A stretch of DNA of 64,000 nt from G963708325 sp963708325 (GTDB taxonomy: Bacteria > Actinomycetota > Thermoleophilia > Solirubrobacterales > 70-9): NCBI GenBank assembly GCA_963708325.1, contig OY970203.1, positions 558,001 to 622,000 on the forward strand, read 5' to 3'. The notes below the pieces were generated by a model, which had not been told where the DNA came from, did not search any database, and saw only the letters and a list, made by a program, of their open reading frames with translations. Below are positions 25,349-32,914 of this stretch, piece by piece; positions within the stretch are counted from its first letter, which is position 1, and each line of letters opens with the position of its first letter. A program made the position numbers and the translations under genes.

Positions 25349-26242
25349 CTACCTGGCGGCGCCGAGACGGCGGCGCGTCCGTGCCGAGAAGATCCGGGCG
25401 ACGATGCTGATCACGAGCACGAAGGCGATCAGGACCAACGCCGCCGCCCACGCCTGAGCGTGCTTTGCGGGCTCCGGCGACTCCGAGTACTGGAAGATCG
25501 TCACCGGGATGTTCGGCAGGGCCTGCGACGGGTCGGTCTGGACGGCGGGCGCGAAGATCGACGTGGTGAACAGGAGCGGCGCCGTCTCCCCGGCGGCGCG
25601 CGCGACTGCCAACAGGGCGCCGGTGAGCATGCCGCTGAGCGCGGTCGGGACGACCACCGAGAGCGTGGTGCGCCAGCGGCTCGCGCCCAGCGCCAGCCCG
25701 GCCTCCTTGACCGTGCCCGGGACCAGGGTCAGGACCTCGTGGCACGAGCGAGCGACCAGGGGCAGCATCACGATCGCCAGCGCCACCGCTCCGGCGGTGC
25801 CGCTCTGCTGGTGGCCGGCGACCAGAATTCCGAAGACGAAGATGCCGGTGACGATCGTCGGCACCCCATTGAGCACGTCCAGCACGTAACGGATCGCCGA
25901 CCGGCTCCTCGGGCTCGCGAACTCGCTCGTGTAGATCGCCACCAGGATCCCGAACGGCACCGCCATCAGCGTCGCCAGGCCGACCAGGATCGCGGTGCCG
26001 ACGATCGCGTTGCCGATCCCGCCGCCGCCGAAGTTCGCCGTGTTCTCGGTGAAGAAGTCGATGTTGATCGAGCTCAGACCCTTGACCGCGACGCTCGCGA
26101 TCACCAGCCCCAGCACCGCGACCGCCGACAGCGCCGCGGCCCAGGCGCTGATCTCCATCCCGCGGTTGACGAGGCGGCGCCGACGCAGGTGGGCGGTGTG
26201 GGCGAGCAGCGGATGGGTGGCAGTCGGCTTGTCGGCGGTCAC
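25349..26242 (-). CDS. pstA: Phosphate ABC transporter permease PstA
   Basis: A 297-residue inner-membrane permease with about six helices. The EAA-type loop that contacts PstB is LVPGTVKEAGLALGASRWRT (about 180-200). DVLNGVPTIVTGIFVFG is a PstA landmark. It starts three bases after the pstC stop. Confidence 0.95.
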   Translation of the reverse strand: MTADKPTATHPLLAHTAHLRRRRLVNRGMEISAWAAALSAVAVLGLVIASVAVKGLSSINIDFFTENTANFGGGGIGNAIVGTAILVGLATLMAVPFGILVAIYTSEFASPRSRSAIRYVLDVLNGVPTIVTGIFVFGILVAGHQQSGTAGAVALAIVMLPLVARSCHEVLTLVPGTVKEAGLALGASRWRTTLSVVVPTALSGMLTGALLAVARAAGETAPLLFTTSIFAPAVQTDPSQALPNIPVTIFQYSESPEPAKHAQAWAAALVLIAFVLVISIVARIFSARTRRRLGAAR

Positions 26243-26245
26243 CGC

Positions 26246-27229
26246 CTACCCCTCCCTCCGGGCGCGGCGCTCGACGGTGCGGACGAGAATGCGCGCCACG
26301 GAGTTGAAGATCAGCGAGAGTACGAACAGGATCACCGCGAAATAGGCGAGCGACGAGATCGTCAGCTCGCTTGTCGCCCCCTGGTAGGTGTTGGCGATCC
26401 GGCTCGCCAGCGTGTCCGCCGGAAGGAAGATGTTGGAGTGGATCCCCGCGGTGTTGCCGATCACCTGCGTGACGGCGATCGCCTCGCCGACGGCCCGCCC
26501 GAGTCCGAGCATCACCGCGGCGATGATCCCCGGCCGCGAGTAGGGCAGCATCACCGCCTTGATCATCTCCCAGCGGGTCGCCCCGAGGGCCAGGGCCCCC
26601 TCCTTCGCGTCCGGCGGCACCGTGGCGAAGATCTCCCTGGTCAGGCTGGAGACGATCGGCACCGTCATGATCGTCAGGATCAGGATCGCGGGGAACAGCC
26701 CGACCAGCGAGTACTGGCCCCCGAACAGCGGGATCCAGCCGAGCGTGGCATGCAGCGCCGGCTCCACGTGGTCGTTCAGGACGGGTCCCAGGACGATGAT
26801 CCCCCACAGCCCGAGGATCACGCTGGGGATTCCCGCCAGCAGCTCGACGAGGGTGCCGATCACGGTGCGACTCCCCCGCGGTGCAAGCTCGGTCAGAAAC
26901 AGGGCGATCGCGATCGAGAGCGGGGTGGCGATCAGGAGCGCACCGAACGAGCTCATCGCCGTGCCGTAGATGAACTGGGCGCCTCCGAACTGGCCGTGGA
27001 CGGGGTCGAAGTTGCTGGTCGTGAGAAAGCCGATGCCGAAGGTGGACATCGCGCTCGAGGCCTCGTCGATCAGCTTGTAGGCGAGACCGGCGACGATCGC
27101 CACGGACCCCAGCGCCGCGAGCAGGGTGATCAGGTAGAGGGCCCGATCGCCGAAGCGGTCCACGATCCCGCGGCTCCTGCCGCGCAGGACCGGTCTCAGG
27201 GTTGCGGCTGCTGTCTCCGTGGTCATCAA
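26246..27229 (-). CDS. pstC: Phosphate ABC transporter permease PstC
   Basis: A 327-residue permease. The PstC features LLAGIPSVILGLWG and the coupling loop TVPPDAKEGALALGATRWEM are clear. It begins 116 bases after pstS, beyond a stable hairpin, which probably lowers permease expression relative to the binding protein. Confidence 0.95.
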   Translation of the reverse strand: MMTTETAAATLRPVLRGRSRGIVDRFGDRALYLITLLAALGSVAIVAGLAYKLIDEASSAMSTFGIGFLTTSNFDPVHGQFGGAQFIYGTAMSSFGALLIATPLSIAIALFLTELAPRGSRTVIGTLVELLAGIPSVILGLWGIIVLGPVLNDHVEPALHATLGWIPLFGGQYSLVGLFPAILILTIMTVPIVSSLTREIFATVPPDAKEGALALGATRWEMIKAVMLPYSRPGIIAAVMLGLGRAVGEAIAVTQVIGNTAGIHSNIFLPADTLASRIANTYQGATSELTISSLAYFAVILFVLSLIFNSVARILVRTVERRARREG

Positions 27230-27253
27230 GGTTGTCGTGACGGGCGGACGGCT

Positions 27254-27288
27254 GACGCCCGGAGCCGTCGCATGCGGCTCCGGGCGTC
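27254..27288 (-). terminator. Hairpin between pstS and pstC
   Basis: A perfect 14-bp inverted repeat (GACGCCCGGAGCCG and its complement) around a 7-base loop, with no U-run. It probably stabilises the pstS 3' end or attenuates transcription into pstCAB. Confidence 0.55.
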
Positions 27289-27345
27289 GTTCCTGCCGTT
27301 CTCTCTGGTTGCCTCAGACAGCGTCTTGGCTTCCCTCGGGCGTAG

Positions 27346-28395
27346 CTATCCGCCGATCTTCGCGATCGTCGCCTTGTCCGCCGCCAGCACCTGGGAGGGC
27401 AGCTTGGCGAACACGAGGTCGGCCGCGTACTGCTGACCCGACCCGATCGCATAGGTCAGGAACTTCTTGGCCGAGTCCGCCTTGTCCGAGTTCGACGGGA
27501 CGAGCGCCCACGTATAGCTCGACAGCGGATAGCCGTTCTTGGCCGACGCCGGCGGGTTCACGATCGAGATCGCGTTGTCCGACGGGACGTCCTTCACGGC
27601 GGCCGCCGCGGCGCTGATCGTGTCCAGCGTGGGCTGCTCGTAGTTGCCCGCCGCGTTCTTCATCGCCGCCTGGTTGAACTCGTTCGACTGGGCGTAGGCG
27701 GTACCGACGTAGGCGATCGCACCGTCGGTCTTGGACAGAACGGCGGAGACCCCGTCGTTGCCCTTGCCGCCGACGCCGGCCGGGAACTTGACCTCGGTGC
27801 CGGTGCCGACCTTCGACTTCCACTCCGGGCTCACCCTGGACAGGTAGTCCGAGAAGATGAAGGTGTCCCCGCTGCCGTCGCTGCGGTAGACGGGCGTGAT
27901 CTTGGTAGACGGCAGGGTCGTCCCGGAGTTCAGCTTCTGGATCGCCGGGTCGTTCCAGGCCTTGACCTTGCCCAGGAAGATGTCCGCGAGCGTCGGCCCG
28001 TCCAGCTTCAGCCCGTCGGAGACACCCTTGATGTTGTAGACCGGATCGGTCGCCGAAAGCGCCCACGGAATCATCAGGACGTCCGGGGCCGCCTTCTGCT
28101 GATCGGCCGAGAGCGGCGCGTCGCTGGCGCCGAAGTCGACCGTCTTCGCGGTGATCTGCTCGATCCCGCCACCCGAGCCGATCGACCCATACGTCACTGT
28201 GCCGCCGGTCTCGTCGTTGAAGCCCTTCTGCCACTTCGCCATCAGCGGCGCGACCAGCGTGCTTCCGGCGCCCGTGAGGGGGCCGCTGCTGGATCCGCTG
28301 CTGCTCGAGTTGTCATTGCTGCTGCCGCATGCCGTGGCGCCGAATGCCATCGCGCACAGCGCCACAAGGGCGAGCCAAAACCTGACTGGGAACAC
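27346..28395 (-). CDS. pstS: Phosphate-binding lipoprotein PstS
   Basis: A 349-residue secreted phosphate receptor. The lipoprotein signal ends at GATAC, about residue 23, followed by a serine-rich linker. The phosphate-binding loops are visible: LTGAGSTLVAPL, SIGSGGGIEQI, FGASDAPLS and YRSDGSGDTFIFSDYLS. The GTG start has AAGGAG at good spacing. It is first in pstSCAB-phoU, and two TTCACA repeats 11 bases apart lie about 90 bases upstream. Confidence 0.97.
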   Translation of the reverse strand: MFPVRFWLALVALCAMAFGATACGSSNDNSSSSGSSSGPLTGAGSTLVAPLMAKWQKGFNDETGGTVTYGSIGSGGGIEQITAKTVDFGASDAPLSADQQKAAPDVLMIPWALSATDPVYNIKGVSDGLKLDGPTLADIFLGKVKAWNDPAIQKLNSGTTLPSTKITPVYRSDGSGDTFIFSDYLSRVSPEWKSKVGTGTEVKFPAGVGGKGNDGVSAVLSKTDGAIAYVGTAYAQSNEFNQAAMKNAAGNYEQPTLDTISAAAAAVKDVPSDNAISIVNPPASAKNGYPLSSYTWALVPSNSDKADSAKKFLTYAIGSGQQYAADLVFAKLPSQVLAADKATIAKIGG

Positions 28396-28464
28396 TGCTT
28401 CTCCTTAGCTTCGATTGACCCGATTTGGTTGGCGGCAGGCTCTCAGCGCCACCCGGGCACCTTG

Positions 28465-28707
28465 TTACGCGGCTGTGGCCGGGTTGTGAAAAAGGTGTGA
28501 AGTGGCGGAGGGGGAGCTGCCCCGGCGCCGACGCTCCCGCCGCACGTACGTGCCGCAGGAGCGATGGGCGTAGACGCCCGGCCAGGCTCGCACCCCCTGA
28601 TCGGCGGAGGTCACGGGCCGCCCGCACACCGGACAGCCGCTGAGGACCGCCGCGTCCGAGCGGCTACCAAGCCTCCGCATCGCCTTTCTCACATGTGTCT
28701 CCATCAT
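28465..28707 (-). CDS. Small zinc-ribbon-like protein
   Basis: An 80-residue basic protein with a likely zinc site, CPVCGRPV then HRSC about 24 residues later, and a basic stretch VRRERRRRGSS. No family recognised. The ATG at 28707 is supported by TAGGCT (complement of 28714-28719) six bases upstream. Its 3' end contains the PHO-box-like repeats for pstS. Confidence 0.55.
   Translation of the reverse strand: MMETHVRKAMRRLGSRSDAAVLSGCPVCGRPVTSADQGVRAWPGVYAHRSCGTYVRRERRRRGSSPSATSHLFHNPATAA
28485..28501 (-). promoter_or_regulatory. PHO-box-like direct repeat upstream of pstS
   Basis: On the minus strand, TTCACA occurs at 28501-28496 and again at 28490-28485, an 11-base period, oriented toward pstS. 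Actinobacterial PhoP binds such 11-bp direct repeats with a TTCAC core. Confidence 0.6.
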
Positions 28708-28713
28708 GCCGTG

Positions 28714-28719
28714 AGCCTA
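28714..28719 (-). promoter_or_regulatory. -10-like TAGGCT for the zinc-ribbon gene
   Basis: TAGGCT on the minus strand, six bases before the ATG at 28707. Confidence 0.45.
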
Positions 28720-28761
28720 CGGCGGCGACCACGAGGCGGTGTTGGAATGCGGTGAATCGTC

Positions 28762-29430
28762 CTAACGGTGCTCGCCGCGAACCAGCTGGTAGGCGACCGC
28801 GCCAATCGCCGCGCCGGCCAGAGGCCCCACCACGTAGACCCAGAAGTCGCGCCACTCCCCGGCGACCAGCGCCGGGCCAAACGAGCGAGCGGGGTTCATC
28901 GAGGCGCCCGTGATCGGGCCGCCGAACAGGGCATCGAGGCCGATCACCCCGCCGATCGCGATCGCCGCCGCGGCGCCCACGGCTCGCGTGTCGGTGGCGA
29001 CGGCGGTGATCACGAACATCAACACGGCGGTCATCACCAGCTCGTAGACGAGGGCGCTGCCGGCTCCGACCGTGGGTACGGTGGCGCCGAGCTGGGCCGG
29101 CTGGCTCGTCCATATCGCGAGCAGGGCGAGCGCGGCGAGGGTTGCCCCCGCGAGCTGGGCTGCGACGTAGGCGAGCGCCTCGCGGGCCGGGAAGTGGCGG
29201 GTGAGCGTGAACGCGACCGTCACCGCCGGGTTGATGTGCGCGCCCGACAGATGCCCGGTCGCGTACACCATCACCATGATCACCAGGCCGAAGACCAGCG
29301 CCACCCCGACCGTGCCGAGGGCACCGTGATGCTCGGCGTCGGCGATCACAGCACCGCAACCGGCGAAAACGAGGGCGAACGCGGCGATCCCCTCGGCGGC
29401 GGCCCGGCGGGCCAGGTCAGGCCGCGTCAA
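28762..29430 (-). CDS. aqpS: Aquaglyceroporin, probable arsenite channel (AqpS-like)
   Basis: A 222-residue MIP-family channel with six membrane helices and two NPA boxes, SGAHINPAVTVAF and TGASMNPARSFGPAL. I start it at TTG 29430, which overlaps the arsC stop by four bases (TTGA); the 36 upstream codons lie inside arsC. In Sinorhizobium meliloti an arsR-aqpS-arsC operon uses AqpS as the arsenite exit path in place of ArsB; the same gene content here suggests that role. No ArsB or Acr3 is present. Confidence 0.9.
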   Translation of the reverse strand: MTRPDLARRAAAEGIAAFALVFAGCGAVIADAEHHGALGTVGVALVFGLVIMVMVYATGHLSGAHINPAVTVAFTLTRHFPAREALAYVAAQLAGATLAALALLAIWTSQPAQLGATVPTVGAGSALVYELVMTAVLMFVITAVATDTRAVGAAAAIAIGGVIGLDALFGGPITGASMNPARSFGPALVAGEWRDFWVYVVGPLAGAAIGAVAYQLVRGEHR

Positions 29431-30059
29431 CTCTCGGGGGCGAGCCCATCCAGGAGAACGCCTACCCGCTCGCGGATCTCGTCGCGGATGCGGCGCACCG
29501 TCTCCAGGTCCTTCCCCGCAGGGTCCTCGAGCTCCCAATCCTCATACCGCTTGCCGGGATAGATCGGGCAGGCGTCGCCGCAGCCCATCGTGATCACCGC
29601 GTCGGCGGCCCGCACCACCTCGTCGGTCAACGGCTTCGGGAACTCCTCCGACATGTCCACGCCGACCTCCCCCAGCGCCTCGACCACGGCCGGGTTGATC
29701 CGATCGGCGGGCTCGCTGCCTGCGGTGCGGACGTGGACCCGGCCCTCCGCCATCTTGTTGAGCAGGCCGGCGGCCATCTGGCTGCGTCCGGCGTTGTGGA
29801 CGCAGACGAACAGCACCTCGGGGACCTCCTTGGTGATCCTGCCCTCCGTCTGGGCGAGCGCCTGCAGCCGCTCGCGCGAGAAGCGGTGGACGAACAGCGG
29901 GAGAAAGTCGAATATCCGGGCGCCGGACAGGCGATCCAAAGATTCGGACACGTATCGCTCAACCGTCTCTCGGGAGAACACGCTCTCGAACTCCTTGGAT
30001 AGTGCCGCGACCTCGCGGCGGAAGGTCTCGCGGCTGACCGGATCGAGCTCGACTGTCAT
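29427..30059 (-). CDS. arsC: Arsenate reductase ArsC, LMW-phosphatase type with N-terminal helical domain
   Basis: A 210-residue protein. Residues 1-75 form a three-helix domain found in front of some actinobacterial ArsCs; residues 80-205 are a low-molecular-weight phosphatase fold with the active-site loop VCVHNAGRSQMA (C-X5-R) and the arsenate reductase segment GCGDACPIYPGKRYEDWELEDP. It reduces arsenate to arsenite, in actinobacteria usually with mycothiol and mycoredoxin. The ATG at 30059 has GGAGG seven bases upstream. It is divergent from arsR. Confidence 0.93.
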   Translation of the reverse strand: MTVELDPVSRETFRREVAALSKEFESVFSRETVERYVSESLDRLSGARIFDFLPLFVHRFSRERLQALAQTEGRITKEVPEVLFVCVHNAGRSQMAAGLLNKMAEGRVHVRTAGSEPADRINPAVVEALGEVGVDMSEEFPKPLTDEVVRAADAVITMGCGDACPIYPGKRYEDWELEDPAGKDLETVRRIRDEIRERVGVLLDGLAPES

Positions 30060-30094
30060 CTCACAGCCTCCAACTCCTCGTTTGCGACCGGCCA

Positions 30095-30134
30095 AGGATA
30101 TTCCATTGACAGTTATTAGTTCAATTGATATATG
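30095..30134. promoter_or_regulatory. Divergent arsR/arsC promoters with overlapping operator
   Basis: Plus strand: TTGACA (30106-30111), 17 bases, TATATG (30129-30134), then seven bases to the arsR ATG, so arsR is probably leaderless. Minus strand: TTGAAC (complement of 30119-30124), 18 bases, TATCCT (complement of 30095-30100) toward arsC. The 8-bp palindrome TCAATTGA at 30121-30128 lies in both promoters and is the best ArsR operator candidate. This stretch is far richer in A and T than its surroundings. Confidence 0.65.
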
Positions 30135-30141
30135 TAGATAG

Positions 30142-30495
30142 ATGCCCGTCGATCTGGAGTTGGTCCCGAAGCAGAAGCGCCCGGTCGGAGAGCCCTGCTG
30201 CGAGCCGGTCGTCTATCCCGACATCGAGCGGTCCGCCGCCGAGCGCATGGCGCAGGTGGCGAAGGCACTCGGCGACCCGATCCGGATGCAGCTCGTCGAC
30301 GTGCTGCGAAGGCACGCCGGCAAGGTCTGCGTCTGCGAGCTGGTGCCGCTGTTCGACCTCTCCCAGCCCACCGTCTCGCATCACCTCAAGGTGCTCCGCG
30401 AGGCCGGCATCGTCGGCTCCGAGCGCCGCGGCCTGTGGGCCTACTACTACGTCAACCCCGACGCATTGAAGGAGCTGTCCGCATGGCTGTCCTGA
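30142..30495 (+). CDS. arsR: ArsR/SmtB-family arsenic-responsive repressor
   Basis: A 117-residue winged-helix repressor. The arsenite-sensing cysteines are in KVCVCELVPLFDLSQPTV, the classic ArsR box at the start of the recognition region, with SHHLKVLREAGIV following. An extra cysteine pair near the N-terminus (GEPCCEP) may give a third ligand. The start coincides with the expected transcription start of a TTGACA promoter. It overlaps arsI by 13 bases. Confidence 0.95.
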   Translation: MPVDLELVPKQKRPVGEPCCEPVVYPDIERSAAERMAQVAKALGDPIRMQLVDVLRRHAGKVCVCELVPLFDLSQPTVSHHLKVLREAGIVGSERRGLWAYYYVNPDALKELSAWLS

Positions 30496-30908
30496 GACCC
30501 CATCTCGCGCTCACCGTCAGCGACGTCGAGCGGTCGATCCGCTTCTACCGCGCCCTCCTCGGGGTCGAGCCGAGCAAGGTCCGCCCCGGCTACGCGAAGT
30601 TCGAGGTCGAGAGCCCGGCGCTCAACCTCACCCTCAACGTGGGCGGGCGCGACGGCGACCTCGGCGCCTTCAACCACGCCGGCATCCAGGTCGCCTCCAC
30701 CGACGACGTGCTCCGGGCCCGCGCCCGCCTGGTCGAAGCCGGCCTCGCCACCTTCGACGAGATGGACACCACCTGCTGCTACGCCAAGCAGGACAAGATC
30801 TGGGTGACTGCGCCCGACGGCGAGAGCTGGGAGGTGTTCGTCACCCACCAGGACGTCGAAGCCGGGGAGCCCGCGGCGGCCCCCTCCAGCGCCGCCTGCT
30901 GCCCCTGA
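30483..30908 (+). CDS. arsI: ArsI/CadI-type C-As lyase (VOC family)
   Basis: A 141-residue VOC protein. It begins with RPHLALTVSDVERSIRFYRAL and has the vicinal cysteine pair in TTCCYAKQDKIWVTAPDG, followed by WEVFVTHQD, as in ArsI, the Fe(II) dioxygenase that demethylates trivalent methylarsenicals. A C-terminal SSAACCP adds another cysteine pair, also typical. The ATG lies inside the 3' end of arsR, so the two are translationally coupled. Confidence 0.9.
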   Translation: MAVLRPHLALTVSDVERSIRFYRALLGVEPSKVRPGYAKFEVESPALNLTLNVGGRDGDLGAFNHAGIQVASTDDVLRARARLVEAGLATFDEMDTTCCYAKQDKIWVTAPDGESWEVFVTHQDVEAGEPAAAPSSAACCP

Positions 30909-30939
30909 TCAAAACGACCTGACCGGAGGCGGTGGGCCG

Positions 30940-31755
30940 CTAGGCGGAGCTCTTCTCCACGGCCTGGCTCTCGTCGGCCGCAGCCTGCCCCGCGTCGGCG
31001 TCCTGGTCCGCCTCGGAGCCGGCGGCCGGCGGTGCGGAATGGTCGCCGAGCGGCTGGGGGTCGAGGCGGTAGCCCACCCCGAAGTGCGTGTGGATGTACT
31101 CCCAGCTCGGCGACTGCGTCTGCATCTTCTGACGAAGCTTGCGCACGAACACGTCCACGGAGCGGTCGCCGTGGGCCATCGTGTATCCCCACACGCGCTG
31201 GTAGATCTGCTCGCGCTCGACAACCCGGCCACTGGCCTCGGCGAGCGCGTGCAGGAGCTCGAACTCGCGGCGGGTGAGGTCGAGGCTGCGGCCGGCGACG
31301 AAGGCCTGGAACTGGTCGGGGCGAAGCTCGACCTCGCCGATCACCATCGGGCCGACGTCGTCGCGGGCGCTGGCGCGGCGATGACGGCGCACCACCGCCT
31401 CGGCGCGGGCGATCACCTCTTCGGGGTGGCAGGGCTTCGAGATCCAGTCGTCGGCGCCGAGGCGGAGGCCGCGGACCCTCTGGGCCACCGAGGTCGGCGC
31501 GGTGCAGACGATCACTCCGAGGCCGGGCATCGAGGAGCAGACGCGCTCGAGGAAGTCCCAGGCCGACGGCCCGAACACCGCCGGGTCGACGACGAGCGCG
31601 TTCAGCTTCATCGCCACCAGCTCCTCGATCGGGACCCCGCCCGACAGCACGCGGTGCTCCCAGCCGGCAGCGTCGAGCCGCTTTCGCAGCACGGTGACGA
31701 AGCCGCTGTCATCGTCGATCACGGCGAGCCGCAATGTGCCTGTCTGAGCTGTCAT
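30940..31755 (-). CDS. OmpR/PhoB-family response regulator, no adjacent kinase
   Basis: A 271-residue regulator. The receiver domain (about 8-125) has the acidic pocket VIDDD, a likely phospho-acceptor aspartate in ALVVDPAVFG, and lysine in ISKPCHPEE, but the loop after the aspartate is atypical. The winged helix (about 140-235) ends in THFGVGYRLDP and resembles the receiver-less protein at 23365. The tail is an acidic, alanine-rich 35 residues. No histidine kinase is near. TAGAAT at 31806-31811 gives a promoter, and a GTTCACA direct repeat lies just behind it. Confidence 0.9.
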   Translation of the reverse strand: MTAQTGTLRLAVIDDDSGFVTVLRKRLDAAGWEHRVLSGGVPIEELVAMKLNALVVDPAVFGPSAWDFLERVCSSMPGLGVIVCTAPTSVAQRVRGLRLGADDWISKPCHPEEVIARAEAVVRRHRRASARDDVGPMVIGEVELRPDQFQAFVAGRSLDLTRREFELLHALAEASGRVVEREQIYQRVWGYTMAHGDRSVDVFVRKLRQKMQTQSPSWEYIHTHFGVGYRLDPQPLGDHSAPPAAGSEADQDADAGQAAADESQAVEKSSA

Positions 31756-31805
31756 CTCGGCACCGGGGGCGGCGCGAGGGGGCGCCACGAGCCTGTGCAG
31801 AAGCA

Positions 31806-31811
31806 ATTCTA
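31806..31811 (-). promoter_or_regulatory. -10-like TAGAAT for the response regulator
   Basis: TAGAAT on the minus strand, about 50 bases before the ATG at 31755. The intervening leader shows no strong Shine-Dalgarno. Confidence 0.4.
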
Positions 31812-31839
31812 GAGCCGGGCGCGGCGAACCCACGGCGGC

Positions 31840-31857
31840 GTTCACAGGCCGTTCACA
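31840..31857 (+). promoter_or_regulatory. PHO-box-like direct repeat GTTCACA (x2)
   Basis: GTTCACA at 31840-31846 and again at 31851-31857, an exact 11-base period. This is the best PHO-box match in the window. It points away from the response-regulator gene, toward a stretch ending in a strong terminator, but it also lies 29-46 bases behind the regulator's -10. Confidence 0.6.
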
Positions 31858-31899
31858 TGCAAGGAGCGGCTTTTCGGGCCGCGAGGATCGCCCTTATCG

Positions 31900-32003
31900 A
31901 GATCTTCACCGCCCGATGGCGGCCAGCGGCGATCCTTGCGATGCGAGATTCCTCTCTCGTCAGCGGCGCGCGACCCACTGCCCCGGGTCGCGCGCTTGTT
32001 TTT
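31900..32003 (+). ncRNA. Candidate small RNA ending in an intrinsic terminator
   Basis: The 316 bases between the response regulator and uppP hold no convincing protein, yet end in a textbook plus-strand terminator with no plus-strand gene to serve. The only TA-containing -10-like site is TATCGA (31895-31900), giving a transcript of roughly 100 bases. The PHO-box-like repeat is oriented the same way. The 5' end is uncertain. Confidence 0.3.
31966..32003 (+). terminator. Strong intrinsic terminator
   Basis: A perfect 11-bp stem, GCGCGCGACCC with GGGTCGCGCGC, around an 8-base loop, followed directly by TTGTTTTT. It is the clearest rho-independent terminator I found in the window and works on the plus strand only. 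Confidence 0.85.
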
Positions 32004-32071
32004 AGCGGCTTTCAAGCGAATCCGCAGCGAGGAACCCCGCAAGCAGCGTGCCGAATCCCTCCGGATGCGCC

Positions 32072-32914
32072 CTAGAAGGTCGCCGAGCGCATGCCGGTCG
32101 CGATCAGCAGCAGGACGGCGACCCCGGTGAGCAGGCGGTAGGCGACGAAGACGTCGTAGCTGTGGCGCCGCACCAGCGCCAGCACGCCCCAGATCGCCAG
32201 GTAGCCCGAGACCGCGGCGGCGAGCATGCCGACGATCATCGGCCCGGCGACGCCCTCGGGCAGCCCCTCGTTGACCGCCTTCGCGGCGCTGAACACCGTC
32301 GCCCCGGCGACCGCCGGGATCAGCAGCAGAAACGACACGCGCGCCGCCGAGTCGCGGTCGAGGCCGAGGAAGCGACCGGCGGTGATCGTGATCCCGGACC
32401 GCGACGTGCCAGGAGCGAGCGCGACCGCCTGGACGAGCCCGACGTAGAGGCCGTCGCGGACCCGCATGTCCTCGACGCCGCGACGCTGCGGCCGGCGGTC
32501 GGCGACCCCCAGCAGCACCCCGAAGAAGATCAGCAGGATCCCGATCATCCAGGGCTCCCCGAGGTGCTTCTCGATGAAGCGCTCGCCGAGGCCGCCGGCG
32601 AGCACCGCGGGGACGGTGCCGACGACGATCGCCCAGGCCAGGCGCTCGTCGCGGCTGTCGATCCGCCGCCGCCGCAGCGAGTGCAGGAAGCTGACCGTGA
32701 TCGTCCTCACCTCGGCGCGGAAGTAGGCGAGCGCCGCGATCAGCGTGCCAGCGTGCAGGGCGACGTCGAAGGTCTTGTTGAAGTGCGGGTGCTGCTCGAG
32801 GAAGGTGTACTCCTGCAGCCAGGGGACGAGGATCAGGTGCCCCGACGAGGAGATCGGCAGGAACTCCGTCAGCCCCTGGACGATCCCCAGGAGCAGCGCC
32901 TCCAGTTCGCTCAC
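32072..32914 (-). CDS. uppP: Undecaprenyl-diphosphatase UppP/BacA
   Basis: A 280-residue membrane phosphatase that recycles undecaprenyl pyrophosphate for cell-wall synthesis. Both family motifs are intact: QGLTEFLPISSSGHL near residue 14 and APGTSRSGITI at about residue 165. About eight helices. It overlaps the upstream paralogue by four bases. Confidence 0.95.
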   Translation of the reverse strand: MSELEALLLGIVQGLTEFLPISSSGHLILVPWLQEYTFLEQHPHFNKTFDVALHAGTLIAALAYFRAEVRTITVSFLHSLRRRRIDSRDERLAWAIVVGTVPAVLAGGLGERFIEKHLGEPWMIGILLIFFGVLLGVADRRPQRRGVEDMRVRDGLYVGLVQAVALAPGTSRSGITITAGRFLGLDRDSAARVSFLLLIPAVAGATVFSAAKAVNEGLPEGVAGPMIVGMLAAAVSGYLAIWGVLALVRRHSYDVFVAYRLLTGVAVLLLIATGMRSATF

